From assembly GCA_019359505.1 (NCBI GenBank), contig JAHHHD010000013.1:88715-152714 (forward strand): a stretch of DNA of 64,000 nt, given 5' to 3'. The notes below the pieces were generated by a model. The model did not search any database and was not told the DNA's origin. It was given only the letters and a program-made list of their open reading frames with translations. Source of the stretch: Drouetiella hepatica Uher 2000/2452 (GTDB lineage: Bacteria > Cyanobacteriota > Cyanobacteriia > Elainellales > Elainellaceae). Positions within the stretch are counted from its first letter, which is position 1, and every line of letters begins with the position of its first letter. A program made the position numbers and the translations under genes. Positions 27,643 through 35,613 of the stretch are shown one piece after another.

Positions 27643-28452
27643 CTCAGTGAAGAAGTGTTTGATGTGGTGGATAAATAGAGCTGTGTTTTCGAGGTGGATG
27701 TTGTGACCGCAGCGATCGATCGTTTTGTATTGAATGAATGGCGATCGCTCAGCCATTTCGATATTGATTGTAATAAATTTTTTATCTAGCTCCCCGGCTA
27801 AGAGCAGCATGGGAACAGTATTGTGCTGCAATTTTTCCCAGAGTGAAGGCTGCTGACCTGTGCTTGAGTGGCGCAGTGATTTGGCTAAGCGCAGGGGGTT
27901 GTTTTGAAGCCGATGGTCTAACATCTGATCAAAGCTGGGATGATTTTGCAGAGAGGCAAATAGTGGCTGGCTATACCATTGCGCTAAAAAGGTTGGGAGG
28001 TCTTCGGTTTCTAGTCTTTGTGCTAAATCACGATCGCGCTGGGTTCGTTGAGTTTGCTCTGCTTCGGTTTTCAGTCCCGGTGAAGCAGATTCTAGAAGGG
28101 TTTTATGGAAGTGTTCTGGAAAGTTTAATGTCAGGTATAGGGCAATTCTCCCGCCCATGGAGTAACCGACTAGAAAGAATTTCTGAATGCTGAATATCTT
28201 TAGTGCCTGAACTAATCCTTCAGCTGTATCTACCAGAGTGTAATATCGATCGCATCCCAAGACCTGAGTTTTGCCATGCCCCGGTAGATCAATGGCTATG
28301 CAGTAAAACTGATTAGAGAGGAGAGACATAGCCTGATCAAATTCACGTAGATCTCCTAGAAAACCATGTAGAAAAAGAATGGGCGGATGGCTTGATCGCC
28401 CTCTGACACAGTAGTGAAAGCGATAGTGATTGACTTCTACAAAATTCTCCAT
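27628..28452 (-). CDS. menH: MenH-like 2-succinyl-6-hydroxy-2,4-cyclohexadiene-1-carboxylate synthase (alpha/beta hydrolase)
   Basis: 274 residues. Alpha/beta hydrolase motifs: ILFLHGFLGDLREF (oxyanion HG), nucleophile Ser in LVGYSMGGRIALYL, LLLAGELDKKF around the Asp, and DRCGHNIHLEN with the His. FLAQWYSQPLFASL and SASPGLKTE are typical of MenH, which acts in phylloquinone/menaquinone synthesis. The final residues YSTT and the stop codon fall inside the end of a MITE-like element, so the native C-terminus has probably been replaced. No other men gene is nearby. Confidence 0.75.
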   Translation of the reverse strand: MENFVEVNHYRFHYCVRGRSSHPPILFLHGFLGDLREFDQAMSLLSNQFYCIAIDLPGHGKTQVLGCDRYYTLVDTAEGLVQALKIFSIQKFFLVGYSMGGRIALYLTLNFPEHFHKTLLESASPGLKTEAEQTQRTQRDRDLAQRLETEDLPTFLAQWYSQPLFASLQNHPSFDQMLDHRLQNNPLRLAKSLRHSSTGQQPSLWEKLQHNTVPMLLLAGELDKKFITINIEMAERSPFIQYKTIDRCGHNIHLENTALFIHHIKHFFTEYSTT

Positions 28453-28480
28453 ATCAAATCAGCTATTAACCCGGCAATTA

Positions 28481-28530
28481 AAGATTTTTTGTTGTGAGGT
28501 GAGCGAAGCTCGCCTCACAACAAAAATCTT
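28481..28530. repeat. Palindrome upstream of menH
   Basis: AAGATTTTTTGTTGTGAGG pairs with the mirror arm ending CAAAAATCTT; the tip is GAGC-GAA-GCTC. The flanks GGCAATTAA and (reverse) GGCAATAATT suggest terminal repeats. It lies 29 bp upstream of the menH start. Confidence 0.7.
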
Positions 28531-29064
28531 CCAATAATGCACTCTCAATTATTGCCAAGTTAATAGGGCTTATGGATTAGGGCTGCCAGGATTTACCTGT
28601 AGCAACCGTCAAGGCGGCTAGGACGGGGACTTTTTGGGTGGGGTGCAGCGCCCCACCCAAAAAGTCCTAAGCAAGGCAATAGCCATATCTTATGACGGCA
28701 GCGTCAATTCAAAGAATTAGGGCACTTTCATACCCGCCCTAGCGCGGCAAACATGGGCTATCTGTTAATCTGGCATTGGTTGATGATGTTGTGGGCACTT
28801 TTGCGATCGCTCAGGAGTTAGGATTTGAAGATCAAGCTGAATAAGCCGATCAAGTTATTCAGCCTTGCTAAGTTCTCTTCGAGCTAAGTTCTCTTCGAGT
28901 TAAATCAGTCCAGCAAAGCAACAATTTATTGAATTCCCACCTTCTGATGAAGAGATCATGATCGGCAACACTGAAGCATTTGTTTTGGGCAGGGCACTCT
29001 GAAAGATAGATTTGAAGAACAACTATCTAGACCACTGCCCACTCATCTACGTTAGGAGAGTCTG
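28531..29064. other. Intergenic region between menH and rfbB
   Basis: It holds a family A MITE-like copy (28598-28688), a 16-bp tandem duplication (CTAAGTTCTCTTCGAG, 28868-28899), and a 33-codon open stretch at 28743-28844 without ATG, ending VVGTFAIAQELGFEDQAE, which may be the tail of a lost gene. A TAGGAGAG ribosome site precedes rfbB. Nothing else was recognised. Confidence 0.5.
28598..28688. mobile_element. MITE-like palindromic element, family A (about 91 bp)
   Basis: The left end TGTAGCAACCGTCAAGGCGG then CTAGGAC matches family A; the right end reads inward TATGGCTATTGCC then GCTTAGGAC. The central stem pairs 28627-28643 with 28651-28667 (GGACTTTTTGGGTGGGG). Confidence 0.75.
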
Positions 29065-30159
29065 ATGGATTCTGTATCACAACCGCCTTTGTCTAGAACG
29101 CCCCGTCATGTCATCATTACGGGCGGCGCAGGGTTTATTGGCTCTAATTTTGTCCATCACTGGTGTCATCAGTATCCGGGCGATCGTGTCATTGTTTTAG
29201 ATGCCTTGACCTATGCCGGAAATCGCGCCAATTTGGTGGGTCTAGAAGGACATGCCAATCTGCGCTTTGTGCAGGGCGATATTTGCGATCGTCCCCTCAT
29301 TGATGCGCTCCTCCAAGAAGAAAGCGTGGATACGATCGTTCACTTTGCCGCTGAGTCTCACGTCGATCGCTCCATTCTGGGACCTGGAGCCTTCGTGCAA
29401 ACCAATATGGTGGGCACATTCACCTTGCTGGAAGCTTTTCGGCAGCACTGGAATCAGGCTGGGCAGCCCGATCGCTATCGGTTTCACCATGTTTCGACGG
29501 ATGAAGTCTACGGAAGCCTCAGCCCCACCGATCCGGCATTTACTGAAACAACGCCCTACACGCCTAACAGCCCCTACTCGGCATCCAAGGCAGGGAGCGA
29601 CCACCTCGTGCGGGCATACCATCACACCTACGGGTTGCCGACTCTGATGACCAATTGCTCCAACAACTATGGAGCCTATCATTTCCCTGAAAAGCTGATT
29701 CCATTGATGTGTATCAACATCTTGATGGGTAAGCCTCTGCCTGTCTATGGCGACGGGCAAAACGTGCGGGACTGGCTCTACGTGGGCGATCATTGCAGCG
29801 CGATCGATGTCGTCATCCACGGGGGCAAAGTGGGCGAAACCTACAATATTGGCGGCAATAACGAAGTGAAAAATATTGATCTGGTCTATATGCTGTGCGA
29901 TTTGATGGACGAGTTGGCTCCTGCTCTGCCCATTCATCCTGCGCGCGACCTGATTACCTTTGTCAAAGATCGCCCAGGACACGATCGCCGCTATGCCATT
30001 GATGCCACCAAAATCAAAACAGAGCTAGGCTGGACTCCTTCCGTAACTGTGCAGGAAGGTCTACGTCGCACGGTTACATGGTATCTAGAGCATCAGGACT
30101 GGTGGCAGCCGCTGCTCTCGCAGGAATACCAGGAATATTACCGCAAGGTCTATGCCTAA
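29065..30159 (+). CDS. rfbB: dTDP-glucose 4,6-dehydratase
   Basis: 364 residues, normal length. Extended SDR motifs: [15 protein letters not shown] (NAD binding), [11 protein letters not shown] with the catalytic Thr-Asp-Glu, [15 protein letters not shown] with YxxxK, and [18 protein letters not shown]. It converts dTDP-glucose to dTDP-4-keto-6-deoxyglucose for rhamnose and other deoxysugars. No rfbA, rfbC or rfbD is next to it, so it is a detached member of that pathway. Confidence 0.95.
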   Translation: MDSVSQPPLSRTPRHVIITGGAGFIGSNFVHHWCHQYPGDRVIVLDALTYAGNRANLVGLEGHANLRFVQGDICDRPLIDALLQEESVDTIVHFAAESHVDRSILGPGAFVQTNMVGTFTLLEAFRQHWNQAGQPDRYRFHHVSTDEVYGSLSPTDPAFTETTPYTPNSPYSASKAGSDHLVRAYHHTYGLPTLMTNCSNNYGAYHFPEKLIPLMCINILMGKPLPVYGDGQNVRDWLYVGDHCSAIDVVIHGGKVGETYNIGGNNEVKNIDLVYMLCDLMDELAPALPIHPARDLITFVKDRPGHDRRYAIDATKIKTELGWTPSVTVQEGLRRTVTWYLEHQDWWQPLLSQEYQEYYRKVYA

Positions 30160-30220
30160 TCTGCGCCTAAATCTGCGCCTAAATCCGTGAATGGGCTGTG
30201 TCTATCCCATGCGTTATCCA

Positions 30221-30252
30221 CAGCCTACCTAGAATACAGCCTACCTAGAATA
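30221..30252. repeat. 16-bp tandem duplication upstream of the GH-like gene
   Basis: CAGCCTACCTAGAATA occurs twice in direct succession, ending 12 bp before the GGAGGA ribosome site at 30265. A shorter duplication (CTGCGCCTAAAT) lies just upstream. Confidence 0.9.
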
Positions 30253-30280
30253 GGGATGGAAGTTGGAGGACTCAATCATT

Positions 30281-32026
30281 ATGGCTCTGCGATTCTTTGG
30301 GCTTCACGATCGAAAGCTGTTCTCTCGGACGATCACCTGGTTAGCAACCCTAGGGCTGACTCTGTATTTATCGATCGCCTGCTCAGGTCTAGCGCAGCCG
30401 GAAGTACAGCCAGGAACACAGCCGGAAGCAGGCTATCAATTGGGAAATGGGCTAGCGCTCGGCACCAATCTCAACGGTATCGCCGATTGGTCAACAGAAG
30501 TTCCGTTTTTGGATCTGTTTAAAAGCGCTAGAACTTGGATTCCTCAATGTGGATACGGGGAGCCGGGATGCAGTAACTCTTGGGATACTGGAGAGTTTGC
30601 CAAGCTAGATCTAGATCGGCAGGGCTGGGTTAAGTCTCTGCCCAAGCCCGAAGACGCACCTGAATATACTCGCGTCCGCACCATCATGTTCGGCAGCAGC
30701 GGCAAATATCCTCAGGGGCAATATGTCGTGCTTTACGAGGGCGAAGGCACGATCGAATATGTCTTTGATGCGCGCAAAAACGAGGCGGCTTCTAAGCCAG
30801 GTCGAGATGTGATTGATGTCAACCTCGCTAACGATGGGGACGGCATTCATTTAATCATTACGGCAACCGATCCACGCAAAACCGGAAACTATATCCGTAA
30901 CATTCGAGTGGTGCCGATCGCCTATGAAAACACCTATAAAACCGAGATCTTTAACCCCACCTTCATTCAAAAAACGCAGAAATTTAGCGCCCTTCGCTTC
31001 ATGGATTGGATGAACACCAATGCCTCAGAGCAGAGCAAGTGGAGCGATCGCCCCAAAGTAGAAGACGCTTCTTACGCATTCGGGAAAGGGGTGCCTCTGG
31101 AGATCATGCTGGAGCTTGCCAATCGGCTGGGCGCAGATCCCTGGTTTAATATGCCTCACAAAGCCACCGATGACTATATGCGAAAATTCGCGGCTGTGGT
31201 CAAAGCAAAGCTCGATCCAAAGCTCAAAGTCTACGTCGAGCTTTCCAATGAGGTCTGGAACTGGACTTTTCCCCAAGCCCACTATGCCTTAGAGCAGGGG
31301 AAAGCCCGCTGGGGACAAGACAAGGGCGATGCTTTTGCCCAGTGGTATGGGATGCGATCGGCTCAGATGGCAGATATTTGGAAGCAGGTGTTTGGCTCCA
31401 GTGCGGGGCAAGACCGCCTCATCGCAGTTTTCGGAACTCAGACGGCTTGGCAGGGTTTGGAAACAACGATTCTGGACTGCTCCTACTGGGTTGCTGAAGG
31501 GAATACACCCTGCTATCAGCATGGCAATGCCTATGCAATCACGGGCTACTTCAGCGGAAACTTAGGCTCACCCGCAACGGCACAACAGGTGGAGTCTTGG
31601 CTGGGAGAACCTGACGGCGGCTTTGGTCAGGCATTAAAACGCCTTAACGAAAAAGGCGAGTGGGGGGATAGCGTTCAGGATACCATTGGCGGCTTTGTGT
31701 ATCATGCAAAAGTTGCCCAAGCCAGAAGGCTAAAATTTGTTGCCTACGAGGCAGGACAGCACATTGCAGGCGCTCAAGGGGTTGAAAATAACGCCAAGCT
31801 GACCCAATTTTTTATCGATTTGAATCGTCGTCCGGAAATGAAATCGCTGTACACAAGGCTATTAAATGGCTGGAAAGAGTCCGGCGGAAGCTTACTCATG
31901 CATTTTTCTGACATTTCTGAACCTAGCAAATGGGGGAGCTGGGGTTCTTTGGAATACGTGGAGCAACAAAATTCTCCTAAATATGATGCTTTGATGGACT
32001 TTATCAGGCAAAATCGCTTGCGATAG
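30281..32026 (+). CDS. Secreted glycoside-hydrolase-like protein (GH-A-type barrel suspected)
   Basis: 581 residues from the ATG at 30281, chosen because GGAGGA lies 10 bp upstream. The N-terminus is a signal peptide, with a possible lipid-anchor Cys (LYLSIACSGL), followed by GTNLNGIADWSTEVPFLDLF. A beta-rich region (about 60-190) precedes a barrel-like region with VYVELSNEVWNW, where the Glu fits the acid/base of clan GH-A enzymes, and FVAYEAGQHI, where the Glu could be the nucleophile. The same style occurs in bacterial proteins annotated as cellulose-binding. Likely an extracellular or periplasmic polysaccharide-active protein; the substrate cannot be predicted. It follows rfbB by 121 bp. 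Confidence 0.65.
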   Translation: MALRFFGLHDRKLFSRTITWLATLGLTLYLSIACSGLAQPEVQPGTQPEAGYQLGNGLALGTNLNGIADWSTEVPFLDLFKSARTWIPQCGYGEPGCSNSWDTGEFAKLDLDRQGWVKSLPKPEDAPEYTRVRTIMFGSSGKYPQGQYVVLYEGEGTIEYVFDARKNEAASKPGRDVIDVNLANDGDGIHLIITATDPRKTGNYIRNIRVVPIAYENTYKTEIFNPTFIQKTQKFSALRFMDWMNTNASEQSKWSDRPKVEDASYAFGKGVPLEIMLELANRLGADPWFNMPHKATDDYMRKFAAVVKAKLDPKLKVYVELSNEVWNWTFPQAHYALEQGKARWGQDKGDAFAQWYGMRSAQMADIWKQVFGSSAGQDRLIAVFGTQTAWQGLETTILDCSYWVAEGNTPCYQHGNAYAITGYFSGNLGSPATAQQVESWLGEPDGGFGQALKRLNEKGEWGDSVQDTIGGFVYHAKVAQARRLKFVAYEAGQHIAGAQGVENNAKLTQFFIDLNRRPEMKSLYTRLLNGWKESGGSLLMHFSDISEPSKWGSWGSLEYVEQQNSPKYDALMDFIRQNRLR

Positions 32027-32084
32027 CCTGAACAGAGCTACCTTAACGCCTCTCTAGCAAATTGGCTTTTCTGGTTTTCTGTAG

Positions 32085-32124
32085 GAATTTTTTGAGAGGG
32101 GCGTACGCCCCTCTCAAAAAATTC
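32085..32124. repeat. Perfect 40-bp palindrome without a loop
   Basis: GAATTTTTTGAGAGGGGCGT is followed directly by its exact reverse complement. It lies 59 bp after the GH-like gene and 173 bp before the LysR gene, on the same strand, and may work as a terminator. Confidence 0.85.
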
Positions 32125-32296
32125 ATGCCCAGATTCAGCAGTACCAGAAAATCTGCGTTTGGGATGGCGATCGTAACCTGCTATACCAAGTTACAGGTCT
32201 AACTCTCGTAAATTGGGCTGACGGAGCCTATGAAATGTTGCACCCAATTTTTGCTGCAATCTTTCATATCTTCTCAGTTCTATCCTCTGAACTTCT

Positions 32297-33244
32297 ATGC
32301 GCCTAGAGCAGTTGCAGGCTTTTTTAGCAGTTGCTGAAACTGGTAGCTTCCAGCAGGCGACCCATCAATGTAAGGTGACGCAGCCCACCATCAGCCGCCA
32401 AATTCAGGGCTTAGAGGCAGAGCTGGGCTTGCCGCTCTTTCATCGCAACTCCCAAGCCAAGCTCACGATCGCTGGAGAGCGCCTTCTACCTCGCGCTCGT
32501 AAGATTTGCCAGGAGTGGCAAAATGCAACGGCTGAGTTTGCGAATTTGTTAGCTGGAAAGCAGCCAGAGTTGTGTGTCGCCTCAATTCATTCTGTGTCGG
32601 CTCATTTTCTGCCGCCTGTTCTCCAACAGTTTTGTGCAGACTATCCCGACGTTCAGCTACGGGTCACGTCGTTGGGCAGCGATCGCGCCCTGAAAGTCTT
32701 GAAGGACGGATTGGTCGATGTGGCGATCGTCATGAACAACCGATTTATGACGGCAAGCCCCGAAATGGTGGTGGACTTACTCTATGAAGAGCCTGTGCAT
32801 TTGCTGATGGCGACTGATCATCCCCTGGCTCAGTTTAAGCAGGTGCCCTGGGAAAAAATTGCCGACTATTCTCAGGTTGTTTTCAAAGATGGCTACGGCA
32901 TGCAGCGCTTAGTTCATGAAAAATTCCAGCGTCATGGGCTAACCCTAAAGCCTGCGATCGAATTGAATACGCTAGACGGGTTTCGGGGGATGGTACGCCA
33001 GGGTGGTTTGGTGGCTCTGCTACCGCGATCGGCGCTGCTCGATATTCGCAATGACGCTGCGCTAGTCGTACGCCCGACTGAAGAGCCTGTCTTGAGTCGC
33101 CAAGTGGCATTGGTGACGACTCAGGATCGGCTGAGCATTCCGCCCATTCAGCATTTTCGAGGTCTGGTGCAACAGCTCATTAAGGCGCAGATGAGCGTTG
33201 CGCTCCTCCTCAACTCACCCTCTATTCCTGCGGCTCATGAGTAA
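32297..33244 (+). CDS. LysR-family transcriptional regulator
   Basis: 315 residues. N-terminal winged helix-turn-helix: MRLEQLQAFLAVAETGSFQQ then CKVTQPTISRQIQGLEAELG, followed by a type 2 periplasmic-binding-like effector domain (about 90-295). The opening residues are of the type shared by cyanobacterial LysR regulators of nitrogen and carbon genes, but I cannot name the orthologue. Its last 8 bases overlap the next gene, so the two are translationally coupled and the regulator may act with or on that gene. Confidence 0.9.
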   Translation: MRLEQLQAFLAVAETGSFQQATHQCKVTQPTISRQIQGLEAELGLPLFHRNSQAKLTIAGERLLPRARKICQEWQNATAEFANLLAGKQPELCVASIHSVSAHFLPPVLQQFCADYPDVQLRVTSLGSDRALKVLKDGLVDVAIVMNNRFMTASPEMVVDLLYEEPVHLLMATDHPLAQFKQVPWEKIADYSQVVFKDGYGMQRLVHEKFQRHGLTLKPAIELNTLDGFRGMVRQGGLVALLPRSALLDIRNDAALVVRPTEEPVLSRQVALVTTQDRLSIPPIQHFRGLVQQLIKAQMSVALLLNSPSIPAAHE

Positions 33245-34316
33245 TGTATTTCGCGAATTCCTGCGTAAGGTGGGCAGCGGTGCACACACTAGCAAGGACT
33301 TAAGCCGAGCTGAGGCTGACCTAGCGACTCAAATGATGCTGAACAAGGAAGCAACCCCTGCTCAAATCGGCGCATTTATGATCGCCCATCGGATTAAACG
33401 ACCCACTGGGGAAGAACTGGCGGGTATGCTGGATGCCTACGATGCCCTAGGTGCAAAGCTGAAGCCCATCACGGCTGCCTATCCTACAGTGGTGATGGGC
33501 AGCCCCTACGACGGGCGATCGCGCACTGCGCCAGCCTCCCCCTTAGTGGCGCTGATCCTGACCTCGGCTGGGTGCCCAGTCGTTTTGCACGGCGGGCGAC
33601 GAATGCCCACCAAAGAAGGATTGCCTTTGATAGAGGTCTGGCAAAAGCTGGGAATAGATTGGACGGAGCTGAATTTAGAGCAGGTGCAGCAGATTTTTAC
33701 CCAGACCCTGCTGGGATTTGTCTATCTGCCTCATCATTTTGGCTTGGCGGAAGATATTGTTACTTACCGAGAACAGTTGGGCAAACGTCCGCCCTTTGCG
33801 ACAGTGGAGCTGTTTTGGTGCCCTTATGAGGGAGACGCGATCGTAGTTTCAGGGTTTGTGCATCCACCCACGGAGGAGATGGGGCGTGTGGCGGCTGAGC
33901 TGCGAGGCGTACAGCGTTTCATTACGGTCAAGGGGCTGGAGGGAAGTTGTGATCTGCCCCGCGATCGCACCTGCATTATTGGCGTGAATGATCCCCACAC
34001 CGATCCAACCTTTACCCGGCTTTTGCTTCAGCCCCGCGACTACGGATTTGCGGCTACGGATGTGCCGTTGGTGTCTGACGATCGGCTCATTGAAGACATG
34101 AAATCAGTGTTGGCGGGAGTTTCTAATCCACTCATGGAGTCAGTGGTTTGGAGTGGCGGCTTTTATTTGTGGCAGGGTGGAGTTTGTGCAGATTTAGAGA
34201 AAGGTTTGGCGCTGGCTAGGGAGCTGCTGGTTTCAGGTCAAGCATCCAGAAAATTGACGGAATTAAGGGAGGCGATCGCCTCCCATCAAGATGCGCGCTC
34301 CATACTTTTGGGATAG
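33237..34316 (+). CDS. TrpD-like anthranilate phosphoribosyltransferase family protein
   Basis: 359 residues from ATG 33237 (MSNVFREFLRKVGSG), which overlaps the LysR stop; an upstream alternative start lies inside the LysR gene. N-terminal helical bundle with LSRAEADLATQMML and PAQIGAFMIAHRIKRPTGEEL, typical of this family. The usual phosphoribosyl-diphosphate loop GTGGD is not present (GSPYDGRSRTAPASP instead), so this is probably a paralogue rather than the tryptophan-pathway enzyme; the reaction is unknown. It stops 2 bp before the convergent gene's stop codon. Confidence 0.8.
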   Translation: MSNVFREFLRKVGSGAHTSKDLSRAEADLATQMMLNKEATPAQIGAFMIAHRIKRPTGEELAGMLDAYDALGAKLKPITAAYPTVVMGSPYDGRSRTAPASPLVALILTSAGCPVVLHGGRRMPTKEGLPLIEVWQKLGIDWTELNLEQVQQIFTQTLLGFVYLPHHFGLAEDIVTYREQLGKRPPFATVELFWCPYEGDAIVVSGFVHPPTEEMGRVAAELRGVQRFITVKGLEGSCDLPRDRTCIIGVNDPHTDPTFTRLLLQPRDYGFAATDVPLVSDDRLIEDMKSVLAGVSNPLMESVVWSGGFYLWQGGVCADLEKGLALARELLVSGQASRKLTELREAIASHQDARSILLG

Positions 34317-34318
34317 GA

Positions 34319-34828
34319 CTACTCCGCAGACTCAAGCTCTGATAAAGGCTTTCCCCAAAGCGTCTGGGATTTTGCTGCCTCAAATCCAGGGAGGGGGTTG
34401 GCAAAAAGCTCGATCGCCTCTTCAGCCCGGATCGATTCCCCAGCAAGTATTGTCTGTGCTTCTGCCCACGCCACAACTTCAAGGTAAGTTTGGGCAGAAG
34501 CTAGAAGCTGTCCCTGCTGATCAAAGATGAGCAGCAAGCCGTCGTCGCCATCCGTTGTGATGCGAACGGCATAGGTAAGCTGTTGCTCAACCGAGATTTG
34601 GTAAACGTTAGCGTAGTAGCTATCGCCTTGATCCAGCGCTTCCTGCCACAAGGTCTGCACCGCTGGAGGCAAGGCAGCAATCGTTTCGTCTGCAACTCGA
34701 TTACTTTTACCCAAATCGTAGCGATCGCCACCCTCCTGCTCCTGGCAGTAAGCTCTGTATTGCGCCAGATAGTGGGCTTTTAGCTGGTGCTCATAGACCT
34801 GTTTAATCGCCGCAATCCACTCGCTCAT
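34319..34828 (-). CDS. Conserved hypothetical protein (cyanobacterial)
   Basis: 169 residues, acidic, no membrane segment. The middle has a beta-rich stretch (YYANVYQISVEQQLTYAVRI, then GDDGLLLIFDQQGQLLASAQ). I do not recognise a family. Its stop lies 2 bp from the stop of the convergent TrpD-like gene. Its start codon lies only 4 bp from the end of a MITE-like element, so the whole leader must be element-derived. Confidence 0.7.
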   Translation of the reverse strand: MSEWIAAIKQVYEHQLKAHYLAQYRAYCQEQEGGDRYDLGKSNRVADETIAALPPAVQTLWQEALDQGDSYYANVYQISVEQQLTYAVRITTDGDDGLLLIFDQQGQLLASAQTYLEVVAWAEAQTILAGESIRAEEAIELFANPLPGFEAAKSQTLWGKPLSELESAE

Positions 34829-34832
34829 GACT

Positions 34833-34933
34833 TACAGCGCTTTGCGCTTGGTTAAGTGTGGGTTATTTTTAGAAGCCCCGCTCCGCGGGGCTTCTAAAAA
34901 TAACGGTGGTTTATGCCATTGAAAATCGCTGTA
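34833..34933. mobile_element. MITE-like palindromic element with TACAGCG ends (101 bp)
   Basis: The ends TACAGCGCTTT and (reverse) TACAGCGATTT form terminal repeats starting with TA. The palindrome at 34862-34904 has perfect 20-bp arms (GTTATTTTTAGAAGCCCCGC) and a TCC loop. It lies between the start of the 34828 gene and the end of the thioredoxin gene. Confidence 0.7.
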
Positions 34934-34952
34934 TCTTGCTAGAGCGCTGACT

Positions 34953-35288
34953 CTAGCCCCCCGGCGACAGGTGAGTCTTGAGAAATCCTTCCAGCTTTTG
35001 CTTATTAATGGCTCCCTCGGTGGCTTCCAGCAGCTCTCCATCGCTAAAGAGGCGCAGGGCTGGAACCCCTTCGACCTGGTATTGCGCGACCGCTTCAGGG
35101 TTGGGATCAACCTCCATTTTGACAATCTTGAGGCGATCGCCATACTCCGCAGCCGCCCACTCCAAAACGGGAGCCATCAATCGGCACGGCCCACACCAGG
35201 AAGCCCAAAAATAGACCAGCACAGGCTGGGGAGCCTTGAGTACCTCTGCCCCAAACTCTGCATCTTGAATCGTAATGACGCTACTCAT
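34953..35288 (-). CDS. Thioredoxin
   Basis: 111 residues from ATG 35288 (MSSVITIQDAEFG); a longer frame extends 16 codons upstream into a tandem repeat and is unlikely. The active site is WASWCGPCRLMAP and the cis-Pro loop VEGVPALRLF. A disulfide reductase of the thioredoxin fold; which cyanobacterial class (m, x or y) is uncertain. The upstream region contains the 14-bp array described separately. Confidence 0.92.
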   Translation of the reverse strand: MSSVITIQDAEFGAEVLKAPQPVLVYFWASWCGPCRLMAPVLEWAAAEYGDRLKIVKMEVDPNPEAVAQYQVEGVPALRLFSDGELLEATEGAINKQKLEGFLKTHLSPGG

Positions 35289-35308
35289 GCCAAATTTGTG
35301 ACTCGATT

Positions 35309-35406
35309 TGTGACTCAGACAATGTGACTCAGACAATGTGAACTAATCAGTATGAACTAGACCGTATGGACTGATCAGTATGAACCAAACAAGGGTGACT
35401 CAGACC
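35309..35406. repeat. Seven-unit 14-bp tandem array upstream of thioredoxin
   Basis: Units start at 35309, 35323, 35337, 35351, 35365, 35379 and 35393. The first two are identical (TGTGACTCAGACAA); later ones are variants such as TATGAACTAGACCG and TATGGACTGATCAG. A 12-bp partial unit precedes them. The array lies 20 bp upstream of the thioredoxin start codon and so occupies its leader or promoter. Confidence 0.85.
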
Positions 35407-35613
35407 AGGGATTTATGACCAAGCTTGAAGAATTACCCATTTCTAGCTTACAGTTCTGTACCCTGTCTTGAACAACAACAAGCTGAAAGGTGTATAAAAA
35501 AGGGTATCGCTAGGATTAAAGTGTGACTTGTGCCGCTTTGAAGACAAGTGGAACGCTGCCCCTCACCCCTAGCGAAATTTAGCAACGTTATTCTACCCTC
35601 AACATTTAACCGT
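35407..35613. other. Divergent promoter region between thioredoxin and the S9 peptidase
   Basis: Apart from the 14-bp array to its left, this 207-bp stretch shows no repeat, RNA gene or ORF I can support. It should contain the promoter of the S9 peptidase gene and possibly that of thioredoxin. Confidence 0.4.

Noticed and set aside
29242..29982. A 246-codon frame antisense to rfbB
   Set aside because: It is a shadow of a well-supported dehydratase gene; long antisense frames are common in such codon usage.
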